NCBI RefSeq assembly: GCF_011801125.1
Contig: NZ_CP046171.1
Location: 3,286,001-3,350,000 of the forward strand
Source: Nocardia brasiliensis
Lineage (GTDB): Bacteria > Actinomycetota > Actinomycetes > Mycobacteriales > Mycobacteriaceae
Direction of reading: 5' to 3'
DNA length: 64,000 bases
Made by a program: the position numbers and the translations under genes. This document shows, piece after piece, positions 18,313 through 27,202 of this stretch. The notes beneath the pieces were generated by a model. It had not been told where the DNA came from. It saw nothing but the letters and a program-made list of their open reading frames with translations, and searched no databases. Position 1 is the first letter of the stretch. Each line of letters starts with the position of its first letter.

Positions 18313-19619
18313 CCCTGCCACACCTTGATCAGCGCGGCCGCCGAGATGACCGTGGTCACGCCGCCGATCCGGGTCGAGATCTGCGCGAACGGCATGAGAT
18401 TCATCCGGTTCGAGGCGGAGAGGATGGCCACGTCACCGGTTCCGCCGAGGCCGCTGTGGCACACGGTGACCAGCGCGGCGTCGATCGCATACATCGCGAT
18501 CGCCCGGCCGACGAAGTAGCCGGTGCCTGCCATCGAGAGCACCACGGCGACGCACGCGACCACGTACCCCACCGACAGCACGCCGATGATGCTCTGCAAC
18601 GGCAGATACAGCAGACCGAGCCCGATCATCGTGGGATAGATGAAGTGTCTCGCGATGACGGTGTATACGCCGCGCACACTGTCCTCGACCACGGGCGGGA
18701 AGATGCCGAATACCTTGCACAGCACCGACATGATGATCACCAGCACCGGCGCGGGCAGGTGCACCACGTGCTCTAGCAGCGTGGCCAGCACGAACATGCC
18801 ACAGATGAGCAGCACGCCGAGGGCGTGATTGCGCGCGGGCGCGGCCGGGTCGCGCGGTGCCGACGCGGCGGTGGTGGCCGGTTCGGTATCGGCCTCGGGC
18901 ACCTTGACCAGCTGGCCACCGCCGTCGAGGTGCGGGCGGCGATCGCCGAGCCTGCGCAGCATGCCGGCGGTGATGACCGCCGCGATATTGCCGATGATCG
19001 CCGCCGGGATCAGCTCGGCGACGAAGTCGGCCTGATGACCGCCGAGCGCCGAGGCGTACGCCGAGGACAGCGGGATGACGCCCTCGCCGATGCCGCCGCC
19101 GATGATCGGCACGACGATGTAGAACAGCGCCCGATGGAAGCTGTGCCCGAACGCCATGGCGACCGCGATGCCCACCGAGATCGCCACCACGGTGCCGAGC
19201 AGCAACGGCGGGAAGATGCGAATCAGCCCGCCGATCATCACCTTCCGGCTCATCCCGAGGATGCTGCCGACCACCAGGGTGCAGATGACGAAGTAGAGGA
19301 AGTTCGCCTGCTTCATCAAGGCGCTCGCGGCGGCAAGGGTATTGTCGTCGAAAGCGCCGAGGTACACCAGGATCGAGGGCACCATCAGGCAGATCAGCGC
19401 GCCGCCACCGATTTTCGAGATGACCGGCAGCCGGTTGCCGAGCGGGCCGAGCAGCATGCCCAGCCCGACGATCACCGCCAGCCCGCCGATCATGTTCTCG
19501 GGGACGGCGTCGAAGTAGCCCGCGGTGAGCACGCCCGCGGTCAGGACGACCGGAACGATCAGCGGAATGCCGTCCAGGGCCGGCGCGGGGAACGAGCGTG
19601 GCCGGGCATCGAGCTTCAT
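18309..19619 (-). CDS. 2-hydroxycarboxylate transporter family (CitS-type) permease
   Basis: A 436-residue polytopic membrane protein. Glycine-rich reentrant-loop sequences typical of the 2HCT family appear at PIIGGGIGEGVIPLSSAYA and CHSGLGGTGDVAILSA, with a hydrophilic cytoplasmic loop rich in Ala, Pro and Thr between the two halves. Members exchange or symport citrate, malate, lactate or similar 2-hydroxyacids. The neighbouring tartrate dehydrogenase suggests tartrate or malate here. ATG 19619 overlaps the upstream dehydrogenase stop as ATGA, and the frame upstream of it is a shadow of that gene. Confidence 0.85.
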   Translation of the reverse strand: MKLDARPRSFPAPALDGIPLIVPVVLTAGVLTAGYFDAVPENMIGGLAVIVGLGMLLGPLGNRLPVISKIGGGALICLMVPSILVYLGAFDDNTLAAASALMKQANFLYFVICTLVVGSILGMSRKVMIGGLIRIFPPLLLGTVVAISVGIAVAMAFGHSFHRALFYIVVPIIGGGIGEGVIPLSSAYASALGGHQADFVAELIPAAIIGNIAAVITAGMLRRLGDRRPHLDGGGQLVKVPEADTEPATTAASAPRDPAAPARNHALGVLLICGMFVLATLLEHVVHLPAPVLVIIMSVLCKVFGIFPPVVEDSVRGVYTVIARHFIYPTMIGLGLLYLPLQSIIGVLSVGYVVACVAVVLSMAGTGYFVGRAIAMYAIDAALVTVCHSGLGGTGDVAILSASNRMNLMPFAQISTRIGGVTTVISAAALIKVWQG

Positions 19620-20722
19620 GACCGCCTCGCCCCGGTCATCGATGTCGCGGCGTCGAGCTGCGCGCACACCAGGGCGCCGAAAGCCTCGGTGGTCGCCGAG
19701 CCGCCCATATCGGGTGTCATCAGGGACTTGTCCTGGACCAGCGCGGCTTCGACGGCGGCGAGCACCGCGGCGGCGGCCTGTTCCTCGCCGAGGTGTTCCA
19801 GCATCATCGCGCCGCTCCAGATCTGGCCGATCGGATTGGCGATGCCGAGGCCCGCGATATCGGGCGCCGAGCCGTGCACCGGCTCGAACAGGCTCGGAAA
19901 ACGCCGCTCGGGGTTGATGTTTCCGCTCGGTGCGATGCCGATGGTGCCGGTGCAGGCGGGCCCGAGATCGGAGAGAATATCGCCGAAGAGGTTGCTCGCC
20001 ACCACCACGTCGAACCAATCCGGATGCAGGACGAAATTGGCCGTCAGAATATCGATGTGGTACTTGTCCACCGCCACCTCCGGATAATTGGTGGCCATGT
20101 TCGCGACGCGTTCGTCCCAATAGGGCATGGAGATGGAAATACCGTTGCTCTTGGTGGCCGAGGTGAGATGCCGTTTCGGCCTGCGCTGCGCCAACTCGAA
20201 GGCGTACTTCAGGATTCGGTCGACGCCGGTTCTGGTCATCACGGTTTCCTGCAGCACCGTTTCCCGGTCGGTGCCCTCGAAGATCTTGCCGCCGACGCTC
20301 GAGTATTCGCCCTCGGTGTTCTCCCTGACCACGTAGAAGTCGACGTCACCGGGCTGCCTGCCGGCCAGCGGGCTGCTGATGCCAGGCAGCAGCCGGACCG
20401 GCCGCAGGCTCACGTACTGGTCGAAATGGCGGCGGAACTGCAGCAGGCTGCCCCACAGCGAGATGTGGTCGGGCACCACCTCGGGCCAGCCGACCGCGCC
20501 GAAGAACAGCGCGTCGAAGCCGGACAGCTCGTCGAACCAGCCGTCCGGCAGCATTTTCCCGGTCGCCGTGTAGTAGTCCGCGCTCGCGAAGTCGTACTCG
20601 GTGATATCCAGGGTGAAGTCGAATGCGGCCGCCGCGGCGCGGAGAACTCGAATTCCCTCCGGTACGACTTCCTTGCCGATGCCGTCGCCTGGAATGACAG
20701 CAATTCGGTGCGTGGCACCCAT
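19616..20722 (-). CDS. Tartrate dehydrogenase / D-malate dehydrogenase (decarboxylating)
   Basis: A 368-residue isocitrate/isopropylmalate dehydrogenase family enzyme. It has IAVIPGDGIGKEV at the N-terminus, YVVRENTEGEYSSVGG for substrate binding, ATKSNGI, VVASNLFGDILSDLGPA carrying metal-binding aspartates, and EPVHGSAPDIAG for NAD binding. This subfamily oxidises tartrate or D-malate, and can turn meso-tartrate into D-glycerate and CO2, which fits the glycerate kinase two genes downstream. ATG 20722 gives the normal N-terminus; the ORF extends 28 residues further without homology. Confidence 0.88.
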   Translation of the reverse strand: MGATHRIAVIPGDGIGKEVVPEGIRVLRAAAAAFDFTLDITEYDFASADYYTATGKMLPDGWFDELSGFDALFFGAVGWPEVVPDHISLWGSLLQFRRHFDQYVSLRPVRLLPGISSPLAGRQPGDVDFYVVRENTEGEYSSVGGKIFEGTDRETVLQETVMTRTGVDRILKYAFELAQRRPKRHLTSATKSNGISISMPYWDERVANMATNYPEVAVDKYHIDILTANFVLHPDWFDVVVASNLFGDILSDLGPACTGTIGIAPSGNINPERRFPSLFEPVHGSAPDIAGLGIANPIGQIWSGAMMLEHLGEEQAAAAVLAAVEAALVQDKSLMTPDMGGSATTEAFGALVCAQLDAATSMTGARRS

Positions 20723-20844
20723 CGTCGCGTGCTCCGATCTTCTTGGTAACGAGATGTTCTCAACGGTAGGCTCGGATATTCCGCGGCAAAAGCACGGAAC
20801 GTGCAAGAGACTTTTTCCCGGCAGGAAAAGAAGAGGAGGTCGCC
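20723..20844. promoter_or_regulatory. Divergent promoter region of the tartrate dehydrogenase operon and LysR gene
   Basis: The 122-bp gap between divergent starts contains GCACG-GAA-CGTGC (20792-20804), a perfect 13-bp inverted repeat of the T-N11-A style size used by LysR proteins. A second imperfect repeat, TTTTCC...GGAAAA, lies near 20812-20829. A GAGGAGGT ribosome-binding site precedes GTG 20845. Divergent autoregulated arrangement is typical of LysR regulators. Binding itself is inferred. Confidence 0.5.
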
Positions 20845-22320
20845 GTGTACGGTGGGTCCACCGACGACGTGACGTTCTTCGATATCGTCGCGCGGTCGCG
20901 CAGCCTGACCGAGGCGGCCAGGGAGTTCGGCATCTCGGTGTCGTCGGTGAGCAAGCGGCTCGCGCAGATGGAGGCCCGGCTCGGGGTGGTGCTGGTGCAG
21001 CGCAGTACGCGCAGGCTGACGCTGACCCCCGAGGGGGAGCGTTACGCGGCGGGCGCCGCGGTGATCGCCGCCCAGTTGGAGGAGTTGGAAGACTCGATCG
21101 CCGAACAGCAGCACGACCTGCGGGGCCGGGTGCACCTGCGGTCGACGATCGGCCTCGGCCGGGCCCACATCGCGCCGCTGGTCGCCGATTTCGTCGAGCG
21201 GCATCCGGCGGTGCAGGTGGATCTGGAACTGTCCGCGCTGCCGCTCAACACCGCGGGCACCGGCTACGACATCGCGATTCGCGTTGGCACGCTACAGGAT
21301 TCGCGGCTGACCGCGACCAGGCTGTGGGTCAATCGCCGGGTGGTGTGCGCGGCGCCGGAGTACGTGCGCAGACACGGTATGCCCGCCACGGTGCAGGATT
21401 TGGCACAGCACAACTGCATCATCCTGCGCGAGAACGAATCCGACTACGCGCTGTGGCGGTTCGAGCGCGCGGGAAAGGAACTCGCGGTGCGGGTGGCGGG
21501 AAACCTGATCAGCAACGACGGCGACGTGATCACCCACTGGTGCCTGGAGGGGCGCGGCCTGGTCATGCGGTCACGCTGGCACGTCGACCCGCTCCTACGC
21601 GCAGGCGCCCTGCTCCAGGTGCTCCCCGAACTGCAGACCCCACCCGCGGACATCTACGCGGTGTACGCGGCCACCGCGCCCCTGCCGCGCCGAACCCGGG
21701 CGCTGATCGACCACCTGAAGGCAGGCTCGGCCGCCGCATCACCGCCGCGGCGAGCTGAGCGGCCGAGGCCGGCGCGAGACCCTGTCACACAGGAGCTTTC
21801 AGGCGTAGAGCGCGACGAACTTGTCCAGGGAGCGCTCGATGTCGCCCTTGACCGCGCGGGCCACGCCCGCGCCGATGGGGCCGAACAGTGGTCGTCCGCC
21901 GAGTTCGATGTCGACGGTTACCTCCGAGCCGGTGCCCTTGGGGGCGACCAGCAGTTCGAGGCCGAGCTTGGTGCCGCCCTTGCCCGCGCCCGTGAGCTGC
22001 AACCTGCGCGGCGGCTCGGCCGCCTTGACGGTCCAGGTCACCCGATTGCGCAGCCCCTTGACCGAGGCCACGCCGACCAGCTGGGTGCCGACGGTGAGCT
22101 GGTCGGGCACCTCGCTGCGCCACGCCTCGTGCATCGTCAGCCACTTGTCGAGGTCGGCCAGGTTGGACGTGTGCGACCACGCTTCTTCCGGCGAGATCGG
22201 CACATCGACGGACACCTTCAGCTTTGCCATGCCGGCATAGTATCCGGTACCAGCAGTCTGGGTTACCTATGCATGCCGCGCGGGGGCGTGCAAGGGCGGG
22301 CGCGTGGGGGTCGCGCATAG
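20845..22320 (+). CDS. LysR family transcriptional regulator with an abnormal 3' extension
   Basis: Residues 1 to about 293 form a normal LysR regulator: an N-terminal helix-turn-helix (TEAAREFGISVSSVSKRLAQ) followed by a substrate-binding domain with YDIAIRVG and the late VMRSRWHVDP segment. Family members usually stop near residue 300. Here the frame stays open for about 195 more residues that are simply the reverse complement of the SRPBCC gene. The conserved part ends near 21730. A one-base shift would reach a TGA at 21756-21758, so the extension may be a frameshift, a stop loss or a sequencing error. Likely regulator of the divergent tartrate operon. Confidence 0.75.
   Translation: MYGGSTDDVTFFDIVARSRSLTEAAREFGISVSSVSKRLAQMEARLGVVLVQRSTRRLTLTPEGERYAAGAAVIAAQLEELEDSIAEQQHDLRGRVHLRSTIGLGRAHIAPLVADFVERHPAVQVDLELSALPLNTAGTGYDIAIRVGTLQDSRLTATRLWVNRRVVCAAPEYVRRHGMPATVQDLAQHNCIILRENESDYALWRFERAGKELAVRVAGNLISNDGDVITHWCLEGRGLVMRSRWHVDPLLRAGALLQVLPELQTPPADIYAVYAATAPLPRRTRALIDHLKAGSAAASPPRRAERPRPARDPVTQELSGVERDELVQGALDVALDRAGHARADGAEQWSSAEFDVDGYLRAGALGGDQQFEAELGAALARARELQPARRLGRLDGPGHPIAQPLDRGHADQLGADGELVGHLAAPRLVHRQPLVEVGQVGRVRPRFFRRDRHIDGHLQLCHAGIVSGTSSLGYLCMPRGGVQGRARGGRA
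21799..22230 (-). CDS. SRPBCC family protein, Rv0910-type toxin homologue
   Basis: A 143-residue START/polyketide-cyclase-like protein. Its opening MAKLKVSVDVPISPEEAW, the WRSEVPDQL segment, KGLRNRVTWTV and GGRPLFGPIG closely follow the mycobacterial Rv0910 family, which databases label the toxin of a type II toxin-antitoxin system. The small Rv0909-type antitoxin normally next to it was not found on either side. It lies entirely antisense to the extended LysR frame. A lipid- or ligand-binding role is an equally reasonable reading. Confidence 0.75.
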   Translation of the reverse strand: MAKLKVSVDVPISPEEAWSHTSNLADLDKWLTMHEAWRSEVPDQLTVGTQLVGVASVKGLRNRVTWTVKAAEPPRRLQLTGAGKGGTKLGLELLVAPKGTGSEVTVDIELGGRPLFGPIGAGVARAVKGDIERSLDKFVALYA

Positions 22321-23207
22321 CGGGGATGCCTGCGTCGGCGAGCCGCGCATCGGACCGCGCGGTTGCGTGCGGGCGCGCCGTGCCGGACCGCGCGGGTGCC
22401 TAAGGGCAGATCTTGTGCGCTCGAGGGGCGATCGTCCGGGTGCGCTGGGGCGGGGTCGCGTGGGGCGCATGACAGCGGTGTCCGTGTCGTCGGGGTGGGC
22501 ATTGGCGCGTGGGTGCGTCGGTGGTGGATGCCCTGGAGTGTCTCGGGGGCGAGGTGGTCGCGTGAGTGGGTGCGGGTGCCGTCAGTGGGCGACTTCCGGG
22601 CAACTGGGGACGGTTATTGATCAGACCGACCGGTCCCGAACGTGTTCGAATCAAACTGGACGTACCAGCTAACTTTTGGGCAAAAGCAAACCGGATGTTC
22701 CTGTTGTGGGCCCGTTTCCAGCTGTCGGCTAGGTAGGCGTGGTTGACAGGATGTGTGAGATGTGCGGCTGCACGAAGAGATCCGATGATGTGTCCTTTAT
22801 CGACACCGGCGAAACGGCCCTGGTCACTGCGTGGCTAGCGGCCGTGATCGCCAGGGGCGCAGCATTATTGCGCATTTGTGTGCGGTAGTCACCTTTTGTC
22901 TGCAAACGCAATCATGTGAGTGGATTGGGCGAGAGTTGGTTGCATTGCTGCTAATGTCGGGGCCGTCGGGTTCTGGTAACCGTTCGGGCACAATCCGTTC
23001 GGTGGGCGATCGACCGTGGCATCGCCTGCCCCGCGGGCACTGTGAGGCACGAGCAGGACGGCCTCGGAGTGTGCGCAGGGTCTCCGGTCCTCCGACGTAG
23101 ACCCAGATCCGACCAGGGATGTGCATGGTCGGCGTCGCGAGGAAGGCGAGACGAAGCACGATGACGGAGAGTCGATTCCTCGGCGCCAATCGACGACGAA
23201 AGAACTG
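22231..23207. other. 977-bp region without genes, including the conservon leader
   Basis: From about 22265 to 22610 the top strand is strikingly G-rich, with repeated GTGGG and CGCG words, and no frame has a credible start, codon pattern or homology. From about 22615 to 23207 the composition is more AT-rich and probably holds the conservon promoter and a long leader. Visible elements are CTTTTG-GG-CAAAAG (22673-22686), a near-palindrome, and TTGACA at 22743-22748 without a convincing -10 partner. No RNA gene was recognised. Confidence 0.5.
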
Positions 23208-24602
23208 ATGAATCAAGATATCGCCGTGGTGCTTGCATGGATCCTCGCCGCCGCTCTGCTGGTTGCGATAGCGGTGGCGCTGTACGCATTCCAGTATGCG
23301 AAACAACAGCGAGCCAGAGCCGAAGCACTCAGCAGAGAGCAGCGAGCCGTAGACGAGACCGTCGAGCGGTTCGCCACGAACACGATGCCCGCGGTCACCG
23401 AGGCGATCAGACGGTTCGACACCCAGCCGCCCACCGTGGAGGTGCCGCCCGGCCTGGAGAACTCCCGGCTGGCCCAGGTGCTGCGCTGGATCGCCGAGCG
23501 GTACGCCGACGATCTGAGCCTGCTCCGGTCCGAGACCAGGGAGCAGGCCAATCACGAGGCGCAGCAGGCGATCGGGGCCGCCGAGGGCAAGGTCCGCGAG
23601 GAGGTCTCCGCCGCGGCGCGGCAGGCCACCAGTGCCGCCGTGCGCTCGTTCGGCACCTCCGTGGTGAGCCTGGGCGCCGACGTGAGCCAGGTGGTGAGCT
23701 CGGCGCTGCGTGAGCACCGCAACGACGAGGTCTACGAGACGCTCACCCGGATCGACCACACCGTGCAGCAGATGATCCGGCAGGCGCAGTCCTACGTGAT
23801 CGTCTGTGGCGGTCTGCCCGGTCGGCGCTGGCCCGCCCAGTCGCTCACCGACGTGGTCGGCGGTGCCATCGGCCGCGTCCGCGACTACCTACGGGTGCGC
23901 CCCGGTCAGCTCGACCGAGTCGTCATCAGCCGCGCGGTGGAACCGCTCGTGCACACCCTGGCGACGCTGCTCGACAACGCGCTGCGCTACTCTCCGCCAA
24001 CGTCTTTCGTGGATGTCAGTTTCCAGGAAGGCCATCACGGCGTCACCGTGATCATCGACGATGCCGGCGTCCGGATGAACGCCGAACAGATGGAGGAGGC
24101 CAGGCAGGTGCTCGCGCACGAGCGCTCGGTCGACATCCATCAGCTCGGCCCCTCGCCCAAGGTGGGCTTCCCCGGTATCGCCGCGCTCGCGCGCCGCTAC
24201 GGCTTCACCGTCTACATCGACGGCCCGAATGTCTTCGGCGGCATGCGCGCGATGGTCTACATCCCGGAGGCGCTGCTGATGACGCAACAGCCTGGTCAAG
24301 ACGCGGCACCCGCGCACGAGCAGCCGGTGGCGGAGGTCGCGCCGCAGCCCGTCGCGGTGTCAGCGGCCAGTGAGCCGCACCGTGAAGAGCCCAGCGAGAG
24401 TGAGCAATTCGCCGTGCACGAGATCACCAGCGGCGGTCTACCGAAGCGCCGCCGCCGCACCGTCGCCTTAGCTCCCGTCGGCCCGCGTACCGAGCCGGGA
24501 CTGGCCCGCCCCGATGTCGCCGCCGCCTGGCACACGGGCTCCCAGAGCGGCCGTGCCGCCGCCACCGATCACTCCGAGCACACCGAAGGGATGACATCCT
24601 GA
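23208..24602 (+). CDS. Conservon histidine-kinase-like ATPase (CvnA-type)
   Basis: A 464-residue protein with one N-terminal transmembrane helix (about residues 6-30), a helical region, and a GHKL-type ATPase domain. The domain has an N-box in TLLDNALRYSPPTSFVDV and a degenerate G1-like IIDDAGVRM. The C-terminal tail is Pro/Ala/Glu-rich. No phosphorylatable H-box is evident. It is the first gene of a five-part conservon that assembles a G-protein-like signalling complex at the membrane. ATG 23208 was preferred because the ORF upstream to 23121 is a basic low-complexity stretch. Confidence 0.88.
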   Translation: MNQDIAVVLAWILAAALLVAIAVALYAFQYAKQQRARAEALSREQRAVDETVERFATNTMPAVTEAIRRFDTQPPTVEVPPGLENSRLAQVLRWIAERYADDLSLLRSETREQANHEAQQAIGAAEGKVREEVSAAARQATSAAVRSFGTSVVSLGADVSQVVSSALREHRNDEVYETLTRIDHTVQQMIRQAQSYVIVCGGLPGRRWPAQSLTDVVGGAIGRVRDYLRVRPGQLDRVVISRAVEPLVHTLATLLDNALRYSPPTSFVDVSFQEGHHGVTVIIDDAGVRMNAEQMEEARQVLAHERSVDIHQLGPSPKVGFPGIAALARRYGFTVYIDGPNVFGGMRAMVYIPEALLMTQQPGQDAAPAHEQPVAEVAPQPVAVSAASEPHREEPSESEQFAVHEITSGGLPKRRRRTVALAPVGPRTEPGLARPDVAAAWHTGSQSGRAAATDHSEHTEGMTS

Positions 24603-25027
24603 TGGCCACCCCCGTGACCGACAGCAGCAACAAGCTCGGCTGGCTACTCGACGATCTGAACGTTCCCGGCGTCAGATTCTCGGTCCTGCTGTCCGAGGAC
24701 GGTCTGCGGATCGCGCACTCGCCGGGTATCGAGCGCGACGAGGCCGAGCGGTTCTCCGCGGCGGCCTCGGGCCTGCGTTCGCTGGGCAAGGCGCTCGGGG
24801 AGTTCTGCGGCGACACGAACAACGGTGTGCGCCAGAACATGACCGAATACGACCAGGGCATGATCCTGATCACCGCGGCGGGCGAGGGCGCGCTGCTCGG
24901 TGTCGCGACCACCACCGAGATCGACGTGGCGCTCATCGCGCACCGGATGAACGAGCTGGCCGGCCGGGTCGGGCGCGAGCTGGGCAGCCAGCCCCGCAGG
25001 CGTGTCGATGGTGGCGAATTGCCATGA
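24602..25027 (+). CDS. Roadblock/LC7 domain protein (CvnB-type)
   Basis: A 141-residue single-domain roadblock/LC7 protein, with LGWLLDDLNVPGVRFSVLLS at the start and GALLGVATTTEIDVALIAHRM in the second half. Roadblock proteins bind the small GTPase of the conservon and act as a GAP or scaffold. It overlaps the preceding stop and the following start (25024), consistent with tight translational coupling. Confidence 0.9.
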   Translation: MATPVTDSSNKLGWLLDDLNVPGVRFSVLLSEDGLRIAHSPGIERDEAERFSAAASGLRSLGKALGEFCGDTNNGVRQNMTEYDQGMILITAAGEGALLGVATTTEIDVALIAHRMNELAGRVGRELGSQPRRRVDGGELP

Positions 25028-25377
25028 CACCACGGTCCCGGCGTGATCCCGACCTGGTTCGGGCGTACGTGCGCACCGGGGGACGCACCCGTCCCACCCG
25101 CGAGCTGGACCTCGTCACATTGGTCCGTGCGGCCAAGAACCCGGCACCGGGTGCCACACCCGATACGCGCCGGGTCATGAATCTCTGCAGCCGCCGGGGT
25201 GCGCTGTCGATCGCCGAGATCGCCGCGTACCTCGACCTGCCGCCGTCCGTCGTGAAGATCGTCGCGGCCGATCTCATGGACAGCGGCCATCTGGTGTCAC
25301 CTACCCCGGCCGAACACCTGCCGGAGATCGCTCTGCTGGAGGAAGTACTCAATGGGCTCCGTGCTCTCGCCGTCTGA
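25024..25377 (+). CDS. DUF742 protein (CvnC-type)
   Basis: A 117-residue DUF742 protein, the third conservon component. It contains the typical YVRTGGRTRPTRELDLVTLV opening and a winged-helix-like second half, CSRRGALSIAEIAAYLDLP and VVKIVAADLMDSG. In studied conservons it joins the membrane complex, but its biochemical role is unsettled. Its 3' end overlaps the GTPase start by 26 bp. Confidence 0.9.
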   Translation: MTPRSRRDPDLVRAYVRTGGRTRPTRELDLVTLVRAAKNPAPGATPDTRRVMNLCSRRGALSIAEIAAYLDLPPSVVKIVAADLMDSGHLVSPTPAEHLPEIALLEEVLNGLRALAV

Positions 25378-25957
25378 TCGTCCAGTCGACTATGTGCCGG
25401 AGACCGTTACTCGTTCCGTAAAACTGTTGGTGGCAGGCAATTTCGGTGTCGGTAAGACCACCTTTGTGAGCAGCGTCTCGGAGATCAAGCCGCTGCGCAC
25501 GGAGGAGACGATCACCGAGGCCAGCGTCGGCGTCGACGACATGGCAGGTCTGTCCGGTAAATCGCAGACGACCGTCGCGATGGACTTCGGGCGTATCACG
25601 CTCAGTCCGAAACTGGCGCTCTACCTGTTCGGCACGCCGGGCCAGCAGCGGTTCGTGCCGCTGTGGGAGGAGTTGGCCCGCGGTGCGCTCGGCGCGCTGG
25701 TGCTGGTCGACACCCGCCGCATCGAGAAGTCCGACGAGGTGCTCTCGGTGCTCGAGGAGCGCGGCGTGCCGTATTCGGTGGCGGTCAACCAATTCGAAGG
25801 GGCCAGGAACTATCCACTCAGCGAGGTTCGTGACGCGCTGGACCTGGCACCCGACACCCCACTCACGTCCTTGGACGCGCGTGACAGAGGTACCTGCCTG
25901 CGCTCGCTGATCACGCTCGTCGAATTCCTGTTCCAGCGTCTGGAGTCACGTCTTTGA
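25352..25957 (+). CDS. Conservon small GTPase (CvnD-type, MglA-like)
   Basis: A 201-residue GTP-binding protein. It has a Walker A motif GNFGVGKTT (residues 29-37) and a switch II/Walker B stretch ending LFGTPGQQRF, where a GTP-hydrolysis Gln is present. The usual NKxD specificity motif is replaced by VNQFEGA. It acts with the roadblock and DUF742 partners encoded directly upstream. The start at ATG 25352 gives the normal conservon N-terminus despite the 26-bp overlap. Confidence 0.92.
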   Translation: MGSVLSPSDRPVDYVPETVTRSVKLLVAGNFGVGKTTFVSSVSEIKPLRTEETITEASVGVDDMAGLSGKSQTTVAMDFGRITLSPKLALYLFGTPGQQRFVPLWEELARGALGALVLVDTRRIEKSDEVLSVLEERGVPYSVAVNQFEGARNYPLSEVRDALDLAPDTPLTSLDARDRGTCLRSLITLVEFLFQRLESRL

Positions 25958-27192
25958 TCACCCCCCCGTCCTGCCCTGTCCAGCACGGATCCCCGATCAC
26001 CACCGAAGGCCCCAGGGTTTCCCTATATTCCGAGGAGTTCGCCGCAGACCCGCATCTGGCCTACCGTGAGATGCGCCGCCAATACGGTTCGCTCGTGCCG
26101 GTCAACCTCGCACCGGACGTCCCGGCCACGCTGGTGATCGGTTATCACACCGCTTTACGAATCCTCAACGACCCGGACCACTTTCCGGCCGATCCGCGCA
26201 CCTGGCAGAAGAACGTGCCGGGCGAGTGCCCGATCCTGCCGATGCTGGAGTGGCGGCCGAACGCCTTACGCAGCGCGGGTCTGGAGCATCTGCGCTACCG
26301 CCAGGCCAACGTGGTCGCCGTGGCCGAGGTCGACCTGCATTCGCTGCACGCCACCGTCGAGCAGATCGCCATTCCGCTGATCAACGCCTTCTGCCAGGAC
26401 GGCGCCGCGGATCTGATCAGCCAGTACGCCTTTCCGCTCACCTTCGCGGTGCTCAACGCCGCGCTCGGCTGTCCGCCGGACATCGGCCAGCAGGTCGCGA
26501 CCGGGATGGCCGCGATCTTCGAGGGCGTCAACGCCGACAAGGGCAACGCGATGCTCACCGACGCGCTGTTCGACCTGGTCACCCTGAAGCGTAAAGAGCC
26601 GGGCGACGACATCACCTCGCGCTTGCTCGCCCACCCGGCCAAGCTCGACGACGTGGAGATGATCCACCAGCTGGTCACGCTGTACGGCGCGGGCATCGAG
26701 CCGCAGCAGAACCTGATCATCAACACGCTGCTGCTGATGCTCACCGACGACCGCTTCGCGGGAAACGTTCTGGGCGGCAGCCTTTCGACTCGCGACGCGC
26801 TGGACGAGGTGTTGTTCACCGATCCGCCGATGGCGAACTACTGCGTGTCCTACCCCAAGCAGCCGATCCTGATCGACGGCGTGTGGCTGCCCGCCCATCA
26901 GCCAGTCGTGATCAGCATGGCGGGCTGCAACAACGACCCCACCATCAGCGTGGGGGAGTACGTGGACAATCGGTCGCACCTGGCGTGGGGCGTCGGACCG
27001 CACTCGTGCCCGGCCCGATCGATGGCACTGCTGATCGTGCAGGACGCCATCGATCAACTGCTCGATGCGCTCCCCGAACTCGGCCTTGCCGTGGCAGTCG
27101 ACGAATTGTCTTGGCGGCCAGGACCTTTCCATCGCGCGCTGGTCTCCCTCCCCGTAGTGTTTCCTAAGTCACCACCGTTGAACGTGTTTTAA
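25954..27192 (+). CDS. Conservon-associated cytochrome P450 (divergent)
   Basis: A 412-residue P450-like protein starting at TTG 25954, which overlaps the GTPase stop. The heme-ligand loop [12 protein letters not shown] has its cysteine near residue 351. The I-helix motif is changed: GAGIEPQQN (about 246-254) stands where ordinary P450s have AGxET. An ExxR-like pair is not obvious. Such divergent P450s are common as the fifth conservon member. It may be a heme-bound sensor or an unusual oxidase rather than a standard monooxygenase. Confidence 0.85.
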   Translation: MITPPSCPVQHGSPITTEGPRVSLYSEEFAADPHLAYREMRRQYGSLVPVNLAPDVPATLVIGYHTALRILNDPDHFPADPRTWQKNVPGECPILPMLEWRPNALRSAGLEHLRYRQANVVAVAEVDLHSLHATVEQIAIPLINAFCQDGAADLISQYAFPLTFAVLNAALGCPPDIGQQVATGMAAIFEGVNADKGNAMLTDALFDLVTLKRKEPGDDITSRLLAHPAKLDDVEMIHQLVTLYGAGIEPQQNLIINTLLLMLTDDRFAGNVLGGSLSTRDALDEVLFTDPPMANYCVSYPKQPILIDGVWLPAHQPVVISMAGCNNDPTISVGEYVDNRSHLAWGVGPHSCPARSMALLIVQDAIDQLLDALPELGLAVAVDELSWRPGPFHRALVSLPVVFPKSPPLNVF

Positions 27193-27202
27193 GGAGACCG
27201 CG

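Noticed and set aside
22304..22672. Short open frames on both strands in the gap before the conservon
   Set aside because: They are Arg/Gly-rich or Pro/Arg-rich, lack ribosome-binding sites and arise from the G-skewed composition.
22743..22771. TTGACA as the -35 of a conservon promoter
   Set aside because: No AT-rich -10 hexamer occurs at 16-18 bp, so a promoter could not be supported from this motif alone.
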